Below are positions 1-5,100 of a stretch of 5,100 nucleotides of DNA, one piece after another. Source of the DNA: Pseudomonadota bacterium (GTDB lineage: Bacteria; Desulfobacterota; Desulfarculia; Desulfarculales; JAHJDS01); NCBI GenBank assembly GCA_018812395.1, contig JAHJDS010000568.1:1-5100 (forward strand), read 5' to 3'. The position numbers and the translations under genes are program-made. How positions within the stretch are numbered: position 1 is the first letter of the stretch; every line of letters begins with the position of its first letter. The notes beneath the pieces are model-generated. The model saw nothing but the letters and a program-made list of their open reading frames with translations, did no database searches and had not been told where the DNA came from.

Positions 1-1
1 C

Positions 2-220
2 GGGGTGACGGTCTCCTACTTCGAGTGGGTGCAGAACCTGCAAAATTTGCTGTGGAGCGAGGTCGAAATCCATCAGCGGCTGGAATCCATCCTCAAAAAC
101 GCCTTTGCCGAGGTGCATCGCATCGCCGCCGACAAGGGCCTGGACCTGCGCACCGCGGCCCTGTGCCTGGGCATCGAGCGCGTCGCCCGGGCCCTCCAGA
201 TTCGGGGGACCTATCCGTAG
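2..220 (+). CDS. gdhA: Glutamate dehydrogenase, C-terminal fragment (5' end outside window)
   Basis: This is the last 72 residues of a Glu/Leu/Phe/Val dehydrogenase; the reading frame is open to the left edge, so the gene starts outside the window. The family interconverts glutamate and 2-oxoglutarate plus ammonia with NAD(P) in the cytoplasm. The visible part begins with GVTVSYFEWVQN, the hallmark near the C-terminus of the roughly 420-residue hexameric dehydrogenases of the clostridial/archaeal/GudB type; the E. coli NADP type has a different sequence there. It continues with a W-x-E-x-E-like segment, an amphipathic helix, and the closing LRTAA...GIERVARAL...RG pattern of the family's last helix. 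The protein ends RGTYP. A small Cys-rich gene starts three bases after the stop, suggesting co-transcription. Cofactor preference cannot be judged because the Rossmann domain lies outside the window. A leucine or phenylalanine dehydrogenase is less likely given the VSYFEWVQN motif. Confidence 0.9.
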   Translation, partial: GVTVSYFEWVQNLQNLLWSEVEIHQRLESILKNAFAEVHRIAADKGLDLRTAALCLGIERVARALQIRGTYP

Positions 221-223
221 CCC

Positions 224-439
224 ATGGTCACCTGCCGCCGCCATCCGGATCGTGAAGCCAGGGTCGTCTGCCAGAAGAGCGGCGCCGCGGGCTGGTGCGA
301 GGAGTGTCTCGACCAGGGCGCGCCCTGCTTCGACCCGGAGATATATTGCAAGTTCAAGACCCAGTGCGTCATCTGGGCCCTGGCCCGGGAGCACGGTCTG
401 CACCGGAAAGAGGCGTCATCCTCGGCCGAGGAGGGCTGA
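224..439 (+). CDS. Small Cys-rich B-box-like zinc-binding protein, function unknown
   Basis: A 71-residue, probably cytoplasmic protein with seven cysteines and no signal peptide or membrane span. The pattern is C4-x2-H7-x8-C16, then C25-x2-C28, C35, C42 and C48, with H57 and H60 near the end. The opening CRRHPDREARVVC and the later WCEEC resemble a bacterial B-box-type zinc finger (C-x2-H ... C-x2-C). The partner expected two residues after C16 is Ser19, so one zinc site looks incomplete unless C35, C42, C48 or a C-terminal His completes it. The second half, EIYCKFKTQCVIWAL, is compact and reads like a conserved motif. The C-terminus (KEASSSAEEG) is polar and probably disordered. The ATG lies three bases after the glutamate dehydrogenase stop; the only ribosome-site-like sequence is a G-run at 204-208, about 15 bases upstream, so translational coupling is likely. 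I know of no characterised homologue. Metal binding is inferred; a disulfide-bonded or iron-sulfur protein is possible. Confidence 0.75.
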   Translation: MVTCRRHPDREARVVCQKSGAAGWCEECLDQGAPCFDPEIYCKFKTQCVIWALAREHGLHRKEASSSAEEG

Positions 440-458
440 CCCGGACCGAGACCTCGGC
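420..458. other. GC-rich inverted repeats between convergent gene ends
   Basis: The palindrome CCTCGGCCGAGG (420-431) overlaps the last codons of the small Cys-rich gene. CCGAGACCTCGG (446-457) lies just past its stop. GCCGAGG (425-431) can also pair with CCTCGGC (452-458) across a 20-base loop. The position between two convergent genes (stops at 439 and 489) would suit a bidirectional transcript end. There is no T-run directly after the stems; the nearest is TTTTT at 486-490. A classical intrinsic terminator is therefore not supported. Confidence 0.25.
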
Positions 459-488
459 GGTTTGACCGATGCGTGGCGCCAGGGATTT

Positions 489-1745
489 TTACCCCGAGGC
501 GCGCCGGGCCATCTTTTCCCTTTTCACCTGGTCGATCTCCCGGGAAATTTTGAGGCCCCTGGTGCGCAGCGAGTACCAGATCAGGCGTTTGCGGTCCATG
601 ACAAAGAAGCGGCGGCCGTATTTGCGCAGGGCTCGGCGGTCGATGGTGAAGCCTAGGCCGGGCGCGGACGGGACGGTCAATTTTCCCTGGTCGTGACTGA
701 ACGGTTCCTCCAGGATGCCGTCCCGGGCCTCGACCACCCAGCCGGGCGGGGCGATCGGGTACTCGAGGTCCTTGTCGTTGGCAAAGGGGCTGGCGGCCAT
801 GAGTTGCAGGTTCACGGCGAAGCCGATGCCGTTGGTCCAGGTGTGGGGGCTGTACTCGAGGCCGTGTTCTTGGCACAGCCCGATGACCTCCCTGACCTGG
901 GCGATGCCGCCGGCCATGACCGCGTCGGGCTGGAAGATGTCGTAGCAGCGCCGCTGGATCATCATCCTCAGTTCGGGCAGGCCCTGGGAGTTGAGTTCGC
1001 CGCCGGCGATGGGCACCCGGCTGTAGGCGGTCAGCTCGGCCAACTCATCATAGGCGTCCATGGGCAAGGGCTCCTCGATCCAGGCCACGCCCGCATCAAA
1101 GCAGGCGTCGGCGAAGCGTTTCGCTCTGGCCAGGTCCCACAGCGGCGCGTCGCCGATGACGGTCACCCGCCAGCCCTGGTTGGCGTCCACGCCGATGGTC
1201 ATCCGGTCGCCCACCGCCCGTGCGGTCTCGACCACCTGGGCGATGTCCTCGGCCTCGTCAAAGGAGTGGACCCGGAGCTTGATGGCCCGGAAGCCCTCGG
1301 CGTAACGCCGCTCGGCCTCCTCGATCCGTTCGGGCGGGGATTTAACCTCGCCGGTCGAGGCGTAGAGTTTTATGTCCCTGGGGCTCCCGCCCAGGAGTTC
1401 GCAGACCGGCTGGTCGGCCAATTTGCCTTTGATGTCCCAGAAGGCCGGTTCGACCCACCAGTTGCGCCAGCCCAGGTACGACACCTCGCGGAGACGCTGC
1501 TGGATCAGGTCGATATCGGTCGCCTCCTCGCCGATCAGATACGGCCCCAAAAGCTCGCCCAGGCCGGCCCGTTCTTTGCCCATGGCCGGCCCGGCGCCGT
1601 AGCCCTCGACGCCGTCCTCAGTGATGACCTTGATCAGGGTGAACCGGTTCTCGGTCTGGGGCAGGCCGGGGATCCAGGACGGGTAGAAGGGTCGGGGCAG
1701 GGGAACGGCCACGTGAAAGAGTTCGATCCGGGCGATGGCGGGCAT
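489..1745 (-). CDS. Mandelate racemase/muconate lactonizing enzyme family protein (enolase superfamily, MR subgroup)
   Basis: A 418-residue cytoplasmic enzyme of the enolase superfamily, which abstracts the proton next to a carboxylate using Mg2+. The N-terminal capping domain spans about 1-125 (EDGVEGYGAG at 43-52; WDIKGKLADQPVCELLGG at 103-120). The barrel spans about 126-370. Its key residues are visible: K156-L-R158 on the second strand; metal ligands D187 (VDANQGW), E224 (WIEEP) and E250 (GGE); D274 (FQPDAV) and H301 (SPHTW), forming the His-Asp dyad that defines the mandelate-racemase subgroup; and E328 (DLEYP), the usual acid. Most MR-subgroup members act on acid sugars as dehydratases, so this is the best guess. 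The substrate cannot be named. Position 158 is Arg rather than the usual Lys, so only the dyad would act as base. Residues 370-418 form a strongly basic tail (18 Lys/Arg, 5 acidic) beyond the barrel. The start is supported by GAGGT at 1755-1759, nine bases upstream. It is a single gene, divergent from the radical SAM gene. Confidence 0.92.
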   Translation of the reverse strand: MPAIARIELFHVAVPLPRPFYPSWIPGLPQTENRFTLIKVITEDGVEGYGAGPAMGKERAGLGELLGPYLIGEEATDIDLIQQRLREVSYLGWRNWWVEPAFWDIKGKLADQPVCELLGGSPRDIKLYASTGEVKSPPERIEEAERRYAEGFRAIKLRVHSFDEAEDIAQVVETARAVGDRMTIGVDANQGWRVTVIGDAPLWDLARAKRFADACFDAGVAWIEEPLPMDAYDELAELTAYSRVPIAGGELNSQGLPELRMMIQRRCYDIFQPDAVMAGGIAQVREVIGLCQEHGLEYSPHTWTNGIGFAVNLQLMAASPFANDKDLEYPIAPPGWVVEARDGILEEPFSHDQGKLTVPSAPGLGFTIDRRALRKYGRRFFVMDRKRLIWYSLRTRGLKISREIDQVKREKMARRASG

Positions 1746-1754
1746 GGCGTTATG

Positions 1755-1759
1755 ACCTC
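1755..1759 (-). promoter_or_regulatory. Ribosome binding site of the MR-family gene
   Basis: Read on the minus strand this is GAGGT, with nine bases before the ATG at 1745. It matches the Shine-Dalgarno consensus and fixes the start, which also gives the normal N-terminus of the capping domain. Confidence 0.65.
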
Positions 1760-1811
1760 GTTATGGTGATTCGACACGGTCATCGGTCTCGAAGGCCACA
1801 TACGCCCCAAC

Positions 1812-1841
1812 TGTATTTCACATGGAGCCGGTTATGGTCAA
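1812..1841 (-). promoter_or_regulatory. Possible promoter for the MR-family gene
   Basis: On the minus strand TTGACC (1841-1836, 5 of 6 to the sigma70 -35 box) is followed after 18 bases by AATACA (1817-1812, only 3 of 6 to the -10 box). It would give a leader of roughly 60 bases. The weak -10 and the unknown sigma preferences of the host make this tentative. Confidence 0.2.
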
Positions 1842-1950
1842 GATTAACGGCCTTTTCATCGAGCCGCCGCCGGGCGGTTTGTGGGGCGGTCCGATGGGGC
1901 CTCCACGGCCGGACGACTCCCAGGGTGTGGGCCTGAATTTAAGAAGTGCC

Positions 1951-1978
1951 TTGATCCGTGGCCGGAGCGTGCTATGGT
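1951..1978 (+). promoter_or_regulatory. Possible promoter for the radical SAM gene
   Basis: TTGATC (1951-1956) and TATGGT (1973-1978) each match the sigma70 consensus at 4 of 6 positions and are 16 bases apart. The element sits in a locally more AT-containing stretch of an otherwise GC-rich region. Transcription from it would give a leader of about 180 bases containing the hairpins at 2048-2105. Confidence 0.3.
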
Positions 1979-2047
1979 TTAGCCATGGCCGGCCCGTCCG
2001 GTTATGGACGTCGAACCTCTGGAGAACGGGAGGCGTTACCGGCTTCA

Positions 2048-2105
2048 CCGGGGCATGAAGGCCCGTGCCCGGCAGCCGCGGCCTGATCGGTCGGCGGGTT
2101 GCCGG
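2048..2105 (+). other. Alternative hairpins in the leader of the radical SAM gene
   Basis: CCGGGGCATG (2048-2057) can pair with CCGTGCCCGG (2063-2072): nine pairs, one of them a G-T wobble, with a bulged G2053 and a six-base loop. CCGGCA (2069-2074) can instead pair with TGCCGG (2100-2105). The two stems share 2069-2072 and so exclude each other. Such overlap can mark an attenuator, but GC-rich DNA yields it by chance too, and no known riboswitch motif is visible. Confidence 0.25.
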
Positions 2106-2163
2106 CTTGATTTCTGGTCGTCACGGTCGTAAGTAGACGATGTACCCCAAAACGGATCTGTTT

Positions 2164-3702
2164 ATGAGCTTTAGGGTAATACTCATCAATCCGCCCATGA
2201 CCCGGGAGGAGCGCTACGGCCGCTTCGCCGAGGGGGGCTCGACCTCGCCCCCCAACGGCCTCCTCTACATCGCCGCCGTGCTCGAAGGTCACGGCTGCCG
2301 GGTCAGGGTCCTGGACGGTCTGCGGGAGTTCATGACCGCCGAGGACGTTTTGGGTGAGATCGAGGCCTTTCGGCCCGACCTGATCGGTCTGACCCTGGCG
2401 ACCATCGCCTTCTATCGGGCCGTGTCCCTGGCCCGGATGATCAAGGACCGCCGGCCCGAGACGCCCATCGTCGTCGGCGGCCCGGACGTCAGCGCCCGGC
2501 TGGCCGATTACCGGGCCCACCTGACCGACTTCCCTCTTGATTTGGCCGTTTACGGCGAGGGTGAAGACACGGTCGTCGAACTGGTCGACGCCCTGCGCGA
2601 CGGCGGCGATTTGAGTTCGATCAAGGGCCTGATCCATCAGGTCGACGGGCGGACACAGGTCAATCCGCCCCGGCCCTTCAGGACCGATCTGGACGGCCTG
2701 CCCCTGCCGGCCAGGCACCTCCTGCCCAATCTCCAGCGCTACCGGCCGAACCTGCTTACTTACAAGCGCCGGCCGTGGACGACCATGATCACCTCCCGGG
2801 GCTGCCCCAACCAGTGCACCTTCTGCGACCGGTCCCTGTTCGGTCAGCGCTACCGGGCCCGCAGTGCCGAGAACGTCTTCGCCGAGATGAAGCATCTCCA
2901 TGAAAAATTCGGCATCCGGGAGATCTCGTTCATGGACGACACGTTCACCATCCAGCGCCGGCGGGTGGAGAGGCTGTGCGATCTCCTGATCGAGTCCGGA
3001 CTGAAGGTGGCCTGGATGTGCTTCGCCCGGGCCAACACCCTGAATCGGAAACTTCTGGCCAAGATGCGGCTGGCCGGCTGCTGGATGATCTCCCTGGGCA
3101 TCGAGAGCGGTAACGCCGAGATTCTCGAGGTCATCAAGAAGGGGATCGACCTGGATCAAGTCCGCCGGGTCTGCCGATGGTCCAACCGGTTGGGGATCGC
3201 CATTCGGGGCCTGTTCATGCTCGGGCTGCCCACCGAGACCAAACAGAGCATTGAGCGGACGATCGATTTCGCCCGGAGCCTCAATCTCTACACGGCCGAT
3301 TTCTGCATCACCTATCTCCTGCCCAACACCGAGCTGACCCGTACCGCCGAGGACTACGGCCAGGTGGGCAAGGAGAACTTCGCCTCCCTGTCCGGACACA
3401 CCAACGGCGCCCTGTCCTTCATCCCCCACGGTTTCACCCAGGAGGAACTGCTGGACTACCAGCGCCGGGCCTACATGTCCGTCTTATTGAGGCCCCGGGC
3501 GGCGCTCAACGTCCTGCGGCAGGTAAAAGGCTACGCCGACTTGGCCGGCCTGGTGGGCAAGCTGCCGGTCGGGCTGTCGGTGCTCAAGGGCCTCGTCTTT
3601 CCCGGCAGCCGGCCGGCCGGGCCGGGGTGCGACCCAACCGGATGCGCCACGACTAGCGCCGGCCGGCCGGCGGGGCAGGCGACGGCCCGATCCGGCCGTT
3701 GA
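2164..3702 (+). CDS. B12-binding domain radical SAM protein, substrate unknown
   Basis: A 512-residue protein of the B12-binding radical SAM class (BchE/class B methylase architecture), which uses an iron-sulfur cluster and S-adenosylmethionine to generate radicals, often to methylate unactivated carbons. Residues 3-130 form the cobalamin-binding fold: VILINPP, PPNGLLYIAAVLEGHG, GGPDVSA (105-111), then YGEGEDTVVELVDAL (130-144). No DxHxxG is seen, as is common in this class. The radical SAM core carries C214-x3-C218-x2-C221 (SRGCPNQCTFCDRS), MDDTF (257-261), GIESG (312-316) and GLPTE (354-358). Residues 436-444 (AYMSVLLRP) resemble the usual C-terminal region; the last ~30 residues are a Gly/Pro/Arg-rich tail. 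I chose ATG 2164 over ATG 2140 because the family usually begins directly with this strand and GGA (2154-2156) lies seven bases upstream; 2140 would add eight residues. The gene overlaps its convergent neighbour by 50 bp. Product and substrate (lipid, hopanoid, cofactor or natural product) cannot be told from sequence. Confidence 0.9.
   Translation: MSFRVILINPPMTREERYGRFAEGGSTSPPNGLLYIAAVLEGHGCRVRVLDGLREFMTAEDVLGEIEAFRPDLIGLTLATIAFYRAVSLARMIKDRRPETPIVVGGPDVSARLADYRAHLTDFPLDLAVYGEGEDTVVELVDALRDGGDLSSIKGLIHQVDGRTQVNPPRPFRTDLDGLPLPARHLLPNLQRYRPNLLTYKRRPWTTMITSRGCPNQCTFCDRSLFGQRYRARSAENVFAEMKHLHEKFGIREISFMDDTFTIQRRRVERLCDLLIESGLKVAWMCFARANTLNRKLLAKMRLAGCWMISLGIESGNAEILEVIKKGIDLDQVRRVCRWSNRLGIAIRGLFMLGLPTETKQSIERTIDFARSLNLYTADFCITYLLPNTELTRTAEDYGQVGKENFASLSGHTNGALSFIPHGFTQEELLDYQRRAYMSVLLRPRAALNVLRQVKGYADLAGLVGKLPVGLSVLKGLVFPGSRPAGPGCDPTGCATTSAGRPAGQATARSGR
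3608..3671. repeat. Paired CCGGCCGGCCGG palindromes at the convergent gene ends
   Basis: GCCGGCCGGCCGG occurs at 3608-3620 and again at 3658-3670. The core CCGGCCGGCCGG is its own reverse complement, so each copy can fold on itself or the two can pair as a 12-bp stem with a 38-base loop. The first copy is in the radical SAM tail; the second lies in the stretch where both convergent reading frames overlap. The stem has no adjacent T-run, so a terminator role is only possible. Confidence 0.5.
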
Positions 3703-5100
3703 CCTTCGCCACCTTTCGCCGTTCATCGGCCAAGAGCCTCCTTATCTGATCCTGACTCAAGAAGAGCCCCTTGGGCCGATACGGGTACTCGGTCCAATAC
3801 GGGGCGACGTGGACTTTCAGGTCGGTCCGGTCGCTGACCACCGGCCAGGAATTGTAGGCCTGGCGGATGCATCGCAGGGCCCGATGAATGGGGTCTCGGG
3901 AAAATATTTCATAGGCCACGTTGACGGTCCAGAAGGCGTTGGTTTCGGTCTGGATGACCACCATGCTGACACCCTGACAGTGAATCGGCAACTCCCAGGC
4001 GATCTTCCGCTGCCGCCGCAGGTACCAGTCATAGAACATCTCGCTGCCCTTGCCGTCGATGATCAGCACCGTTCCCTTCCTGGTGGCCGTCACCTCCCGG
4101 GCCACGTCGTGCATCCTGTCCAGGTATTTCTGGCGATAGACGTAGTCCACCGGCGGAAAGCCGAGGGGCACCGAGGCCAGGGCCCGGCCATCGAACCGGA
4201 TCTTGAAGGGATAGTGCCTGACCAGGCCCTGGTAGGAGACCACGGCCGCCACCTGGGCCAGGATGAGGACGACCGCCAGGGCGATCCCCTTGCGGCGCCG
4301 GAAGTAGAGGCTCACGAAAAACGCGGCCATGAAACACAGGGCCGGCAGGGACGGCGCCACCAGACGGTGGGCGTCAATGGCCCGAAACGGCAGGAACAAC
4401 GCCCAGGGCAGGATCCAGGCCAGCAGGAACAACACCATCCGCCATTGCCCCCGGAAAAGGAGGCCCAGCGCCCCCAGGGCCGCCAGGCCGGCCACCATGA
4501 TATTGGCGGCCACCGCCCAGAAGACCAGGTTCTTGAACAGGGTCTTGGCCAGGACGCGCCCCCCCTGTAAGTGGAGCGGATCGAGGTACCAGCCCATTTT
4601 ATCGACCGCCTCGGCCGGAAAAACCGCGCCGAAGACCTGCCAGCGCAGGCCGACGATCCCCACCGCCATCAACAGTACGGCCGCCGTAAGCCGCACGAAA
4701 TTGCCGACCGTCAGTTTACGCCGGTAGAGCAACAGGCCGTAATAGGCCCCAAAGGCCAGGACGATATCCAGCCTGAGGGCCACCGCGGCAAAGGCCAGGG
4801 TCAGAAAAATCAGGCCCCACAGCCAGCTTCCCGGGGGGCGGGACCGTTCCACCAGGAGTTTGTCCAGGGCGAGGAGCGAAGCGGCCAACAAGGCGATGGC
4901 CACGATGGCGGGATGGCCGTAATGACTGACGTGCCACAGGCTGGGGGCCAGTAGGATCAGCAGGCCGGCGAACAAGGCCACGGTCCACTCTCGGGTCAGT
5001 CGATAAAACAACCCGAAAAAGCAACCGACACTGATGACCGAGAACACGGCGCTCAGGCCGTTCATCAGCCCGACCAGGTCGGAGAGGTGTTCCACCAGGC
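3653..5100 (-). CDS. GT-C-like membrane glycosyltransferase (partial, N-terminus outside window)
   Basis: The frame is open to the right edge, and the visible 480 residues (counted from the GTG codon at 5095) are probably the C-terminal part of a longer protein. About ten hydrophobic segments are seen, near 7-31, 38-54, 63-81, 91-107, 110-124, 134-150, 188-214, 219-236, 245-264 and 270-288, so it sits in the inner membrane. Several features match lipid-linked-sugar-dependent GT-C enzymes (PMT/ArnT-like): ALRLDIVL (106-113), where the family often has Arg-Pro-Glu/Asp; RWQVFGAVFPAEAVDKMG (151-168), resembling the family's Pro-rich external loop; and AHRLVAPSLPALCFMAA (242-258), like the RY-LP-LPAL segment. 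The catalytic acidic residues of the first external loop would lie outside the window. Residues about 290-480 are soluble, contain GTVLIIDGKGSEMFYDWYL (341-359), and probably face the periplasm. Sugar donor and acceptor are unknown. The tail (IGPSPAPPAGRR) overlaps the radical SAM gene by 50 bp. Confidence 0.75.
   Translation of the reverse strand, partial: LVEHLSDLVGLMNGLSAVFSVISVGCFFGLFYRLTREWTVALFAGLLILLAPSLWHVSHYGHPAIVAIALLAASLLALDKLLVERSRPPGSWLWGLIFLTLAFAAVALRLDIVLAFGAYYGLLLYRRKLTVGNFVRLTAAVLLMAVGIVGLRWQVFGAVFPAEAVDKMGWYLDPLHLQGGRVLAKTLFKNLVFWAVAANIMVAGLAALGALGLLFRGQWRMVLFLLAWILPWALFLPFRAIDAHRLVAPSLPALCFMAAFFVSLYFRRRKGIALAVVLILAQVAAVVSYQGLVRHYPFKIRFDGRALASVPLGFPPVDYVYRQKYLDRMHDVAREVTATRKGTVLIIDGKGSEMFYDWYLRRQRKIAWELPIHCQGVSMVVIQTETNAFWTVNVAYEIFSRDPIHRALRCIRQAYNSWPVVSDRTDLKVHVAPYWTEYPYRPKGLFLSQDQIRRLLADERRKVAKVNGRIGPSPAPPAGRR

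Larger units (their letters stand above)
1746..2163. other. Divergent intergenic region, no convincing gene
   Basis: About 420 bp separate the start codons of two divergently read genes, long enough for promoters in both directions and a structured leader. It contains weak promoter-like motifs for each side, a GC-rich hairpin cluster at 2048-2105, and a 10-bp direct repeat CCGGTTATGG (1828-1837 and 1998-2007). Short open frames exist on both strands (about 1818-2058), but they are Pro/Gly/Arg-rich, mirror each other, lack ribosome sites and resemble no family I know. I found no tRNA and none of the conserved boxes of a cobalamin riboswitch. Confidence 0.6.

Noticed and set aside
105..876. Open frames spanning the small Cys-rich gene on both strands (105-656 plus, 211-876 minus)
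   Set aside because: Both run across the boundaries of better-supported genes, and their products are Arg/Pro/Ala-rich without motifs.
693..1769. A 358-codon open frame on the plus strand opposite the MR-family gene
   Set aside because: The opposite strand encodes a protein with every enolase-superfamily motif. The plus-strand translation is Gly/Asp/Val/His-rich with no recognisable fold, as expected for the mirror of a GC-rich gene.
1818..2058. Two short opposed open frames in the divergent intergenic region
   Set aside because: They mirror each other, lack ribosome binding sites and are Pro/Gly/Arg-rich. Neither resembles a known small protein.
1746..2163. Cobalamin riboswitch upstream of the B12-binding enzyme
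   Set aside because: Neither the GCCACTG element nor the longer conserved B12 box is visible on the plus strand.
2140..2163. ATG at 2140 as the radical SAM start
   Set aside because: It adds eight residues ahead of the first strand and has no purine-rich ribosome site at a suitable distance, whereas ATG 2164 has GGA seven bases upstream. It remains possible.
2002..3429. A 475-codon open frame on the minus strand opposite the radical SAM gene
   Set aside because: The plus strand carries intact B12-binding and CxxxCxxC motifs. The minus-strand product is low-complexity (Gly, Gln, Asp, Pro-rich) and unlike any family.
3809..4570. A 253-codon plus-strand open frame opposite the membrane protein
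   Set aside because: Its product is rich in His, Gln, Gly and Asp, typical of the antisense of hydrophobic GC-rich coding DNA. The minus-strand membrane protein is coherent.
1..5100. CRISPR array, tRNA, insertion sequence or integration site
   Set aside because: No regularly spaced repeats, cloverleaf-like sequence, transposase or integrase gene, or flanking inverted repeats were found. Coding DNA accounts for most of the window.

Overview
The window is GC-rich, protein-coding, bacterial chromosomal DNA. It holds five genes, two of them cut by the window edges. A glutamate dehydrogenase C-terminus of the VSYFEWVQN type, a tiny Cys-rich B-box-like protein, a B12-binding radical SAM enzyme and a multi-membrane-span glycosyltransferase-like protein together suggest an anaerobic, high-GC deltaproteobacterium (Desulfobacterota sensu lato) or relative. 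That assignment is inference from gene content only. I see no rRNA, tRNA, CRISPR array, insertion sequence or phage gene.

Layout. Bases 2-220 (+) are the 3' end of a glutamate dehydrogenase gene. Three bases later comes a 71-residue Cys-rich protein (224-439, +), probably in the same transcript. Convergent to it is a 418-residue enolase-superfamily enzyme of the mandelate-racemase subgroup (489-1745, -). A divergent intergenic region of about 420 bp (1746-2163) follows, with weak promoter-like motifs and GC-rich hairpins but no convincing gene. It leads into a B12-binding-domain radical SAM protein (2164-3702, +). The 3' end of that gene overlaps by 50 bp the end of a convergent gene (3653 to beyond 5100, -), which encodes a polytopic membrane protein resembling GT-C glycosyltransferases with a long soluble C-terminal domain.

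How the genes work together. Only the dehydrogenase and the small Cys-rich protein look co-transcribed. The other three genes are in divergent or convergent arrangement and need not share a pathway. The radical SAM and GT-C types both often occur in envelope or lipid modification loci, but nothing here proves a link.

No new multi-gene system can be demonstrated. The items most worth a second look are the small Cys-rich protein behind glutamate dehydrogenase, the Lys-x-Arg variant and basic tail of the enolase-superfamily enzyme, the substrate-unknown radical SAM enzyme, and the CCGGCCGGCCGG-flanked convergent gene overlap.
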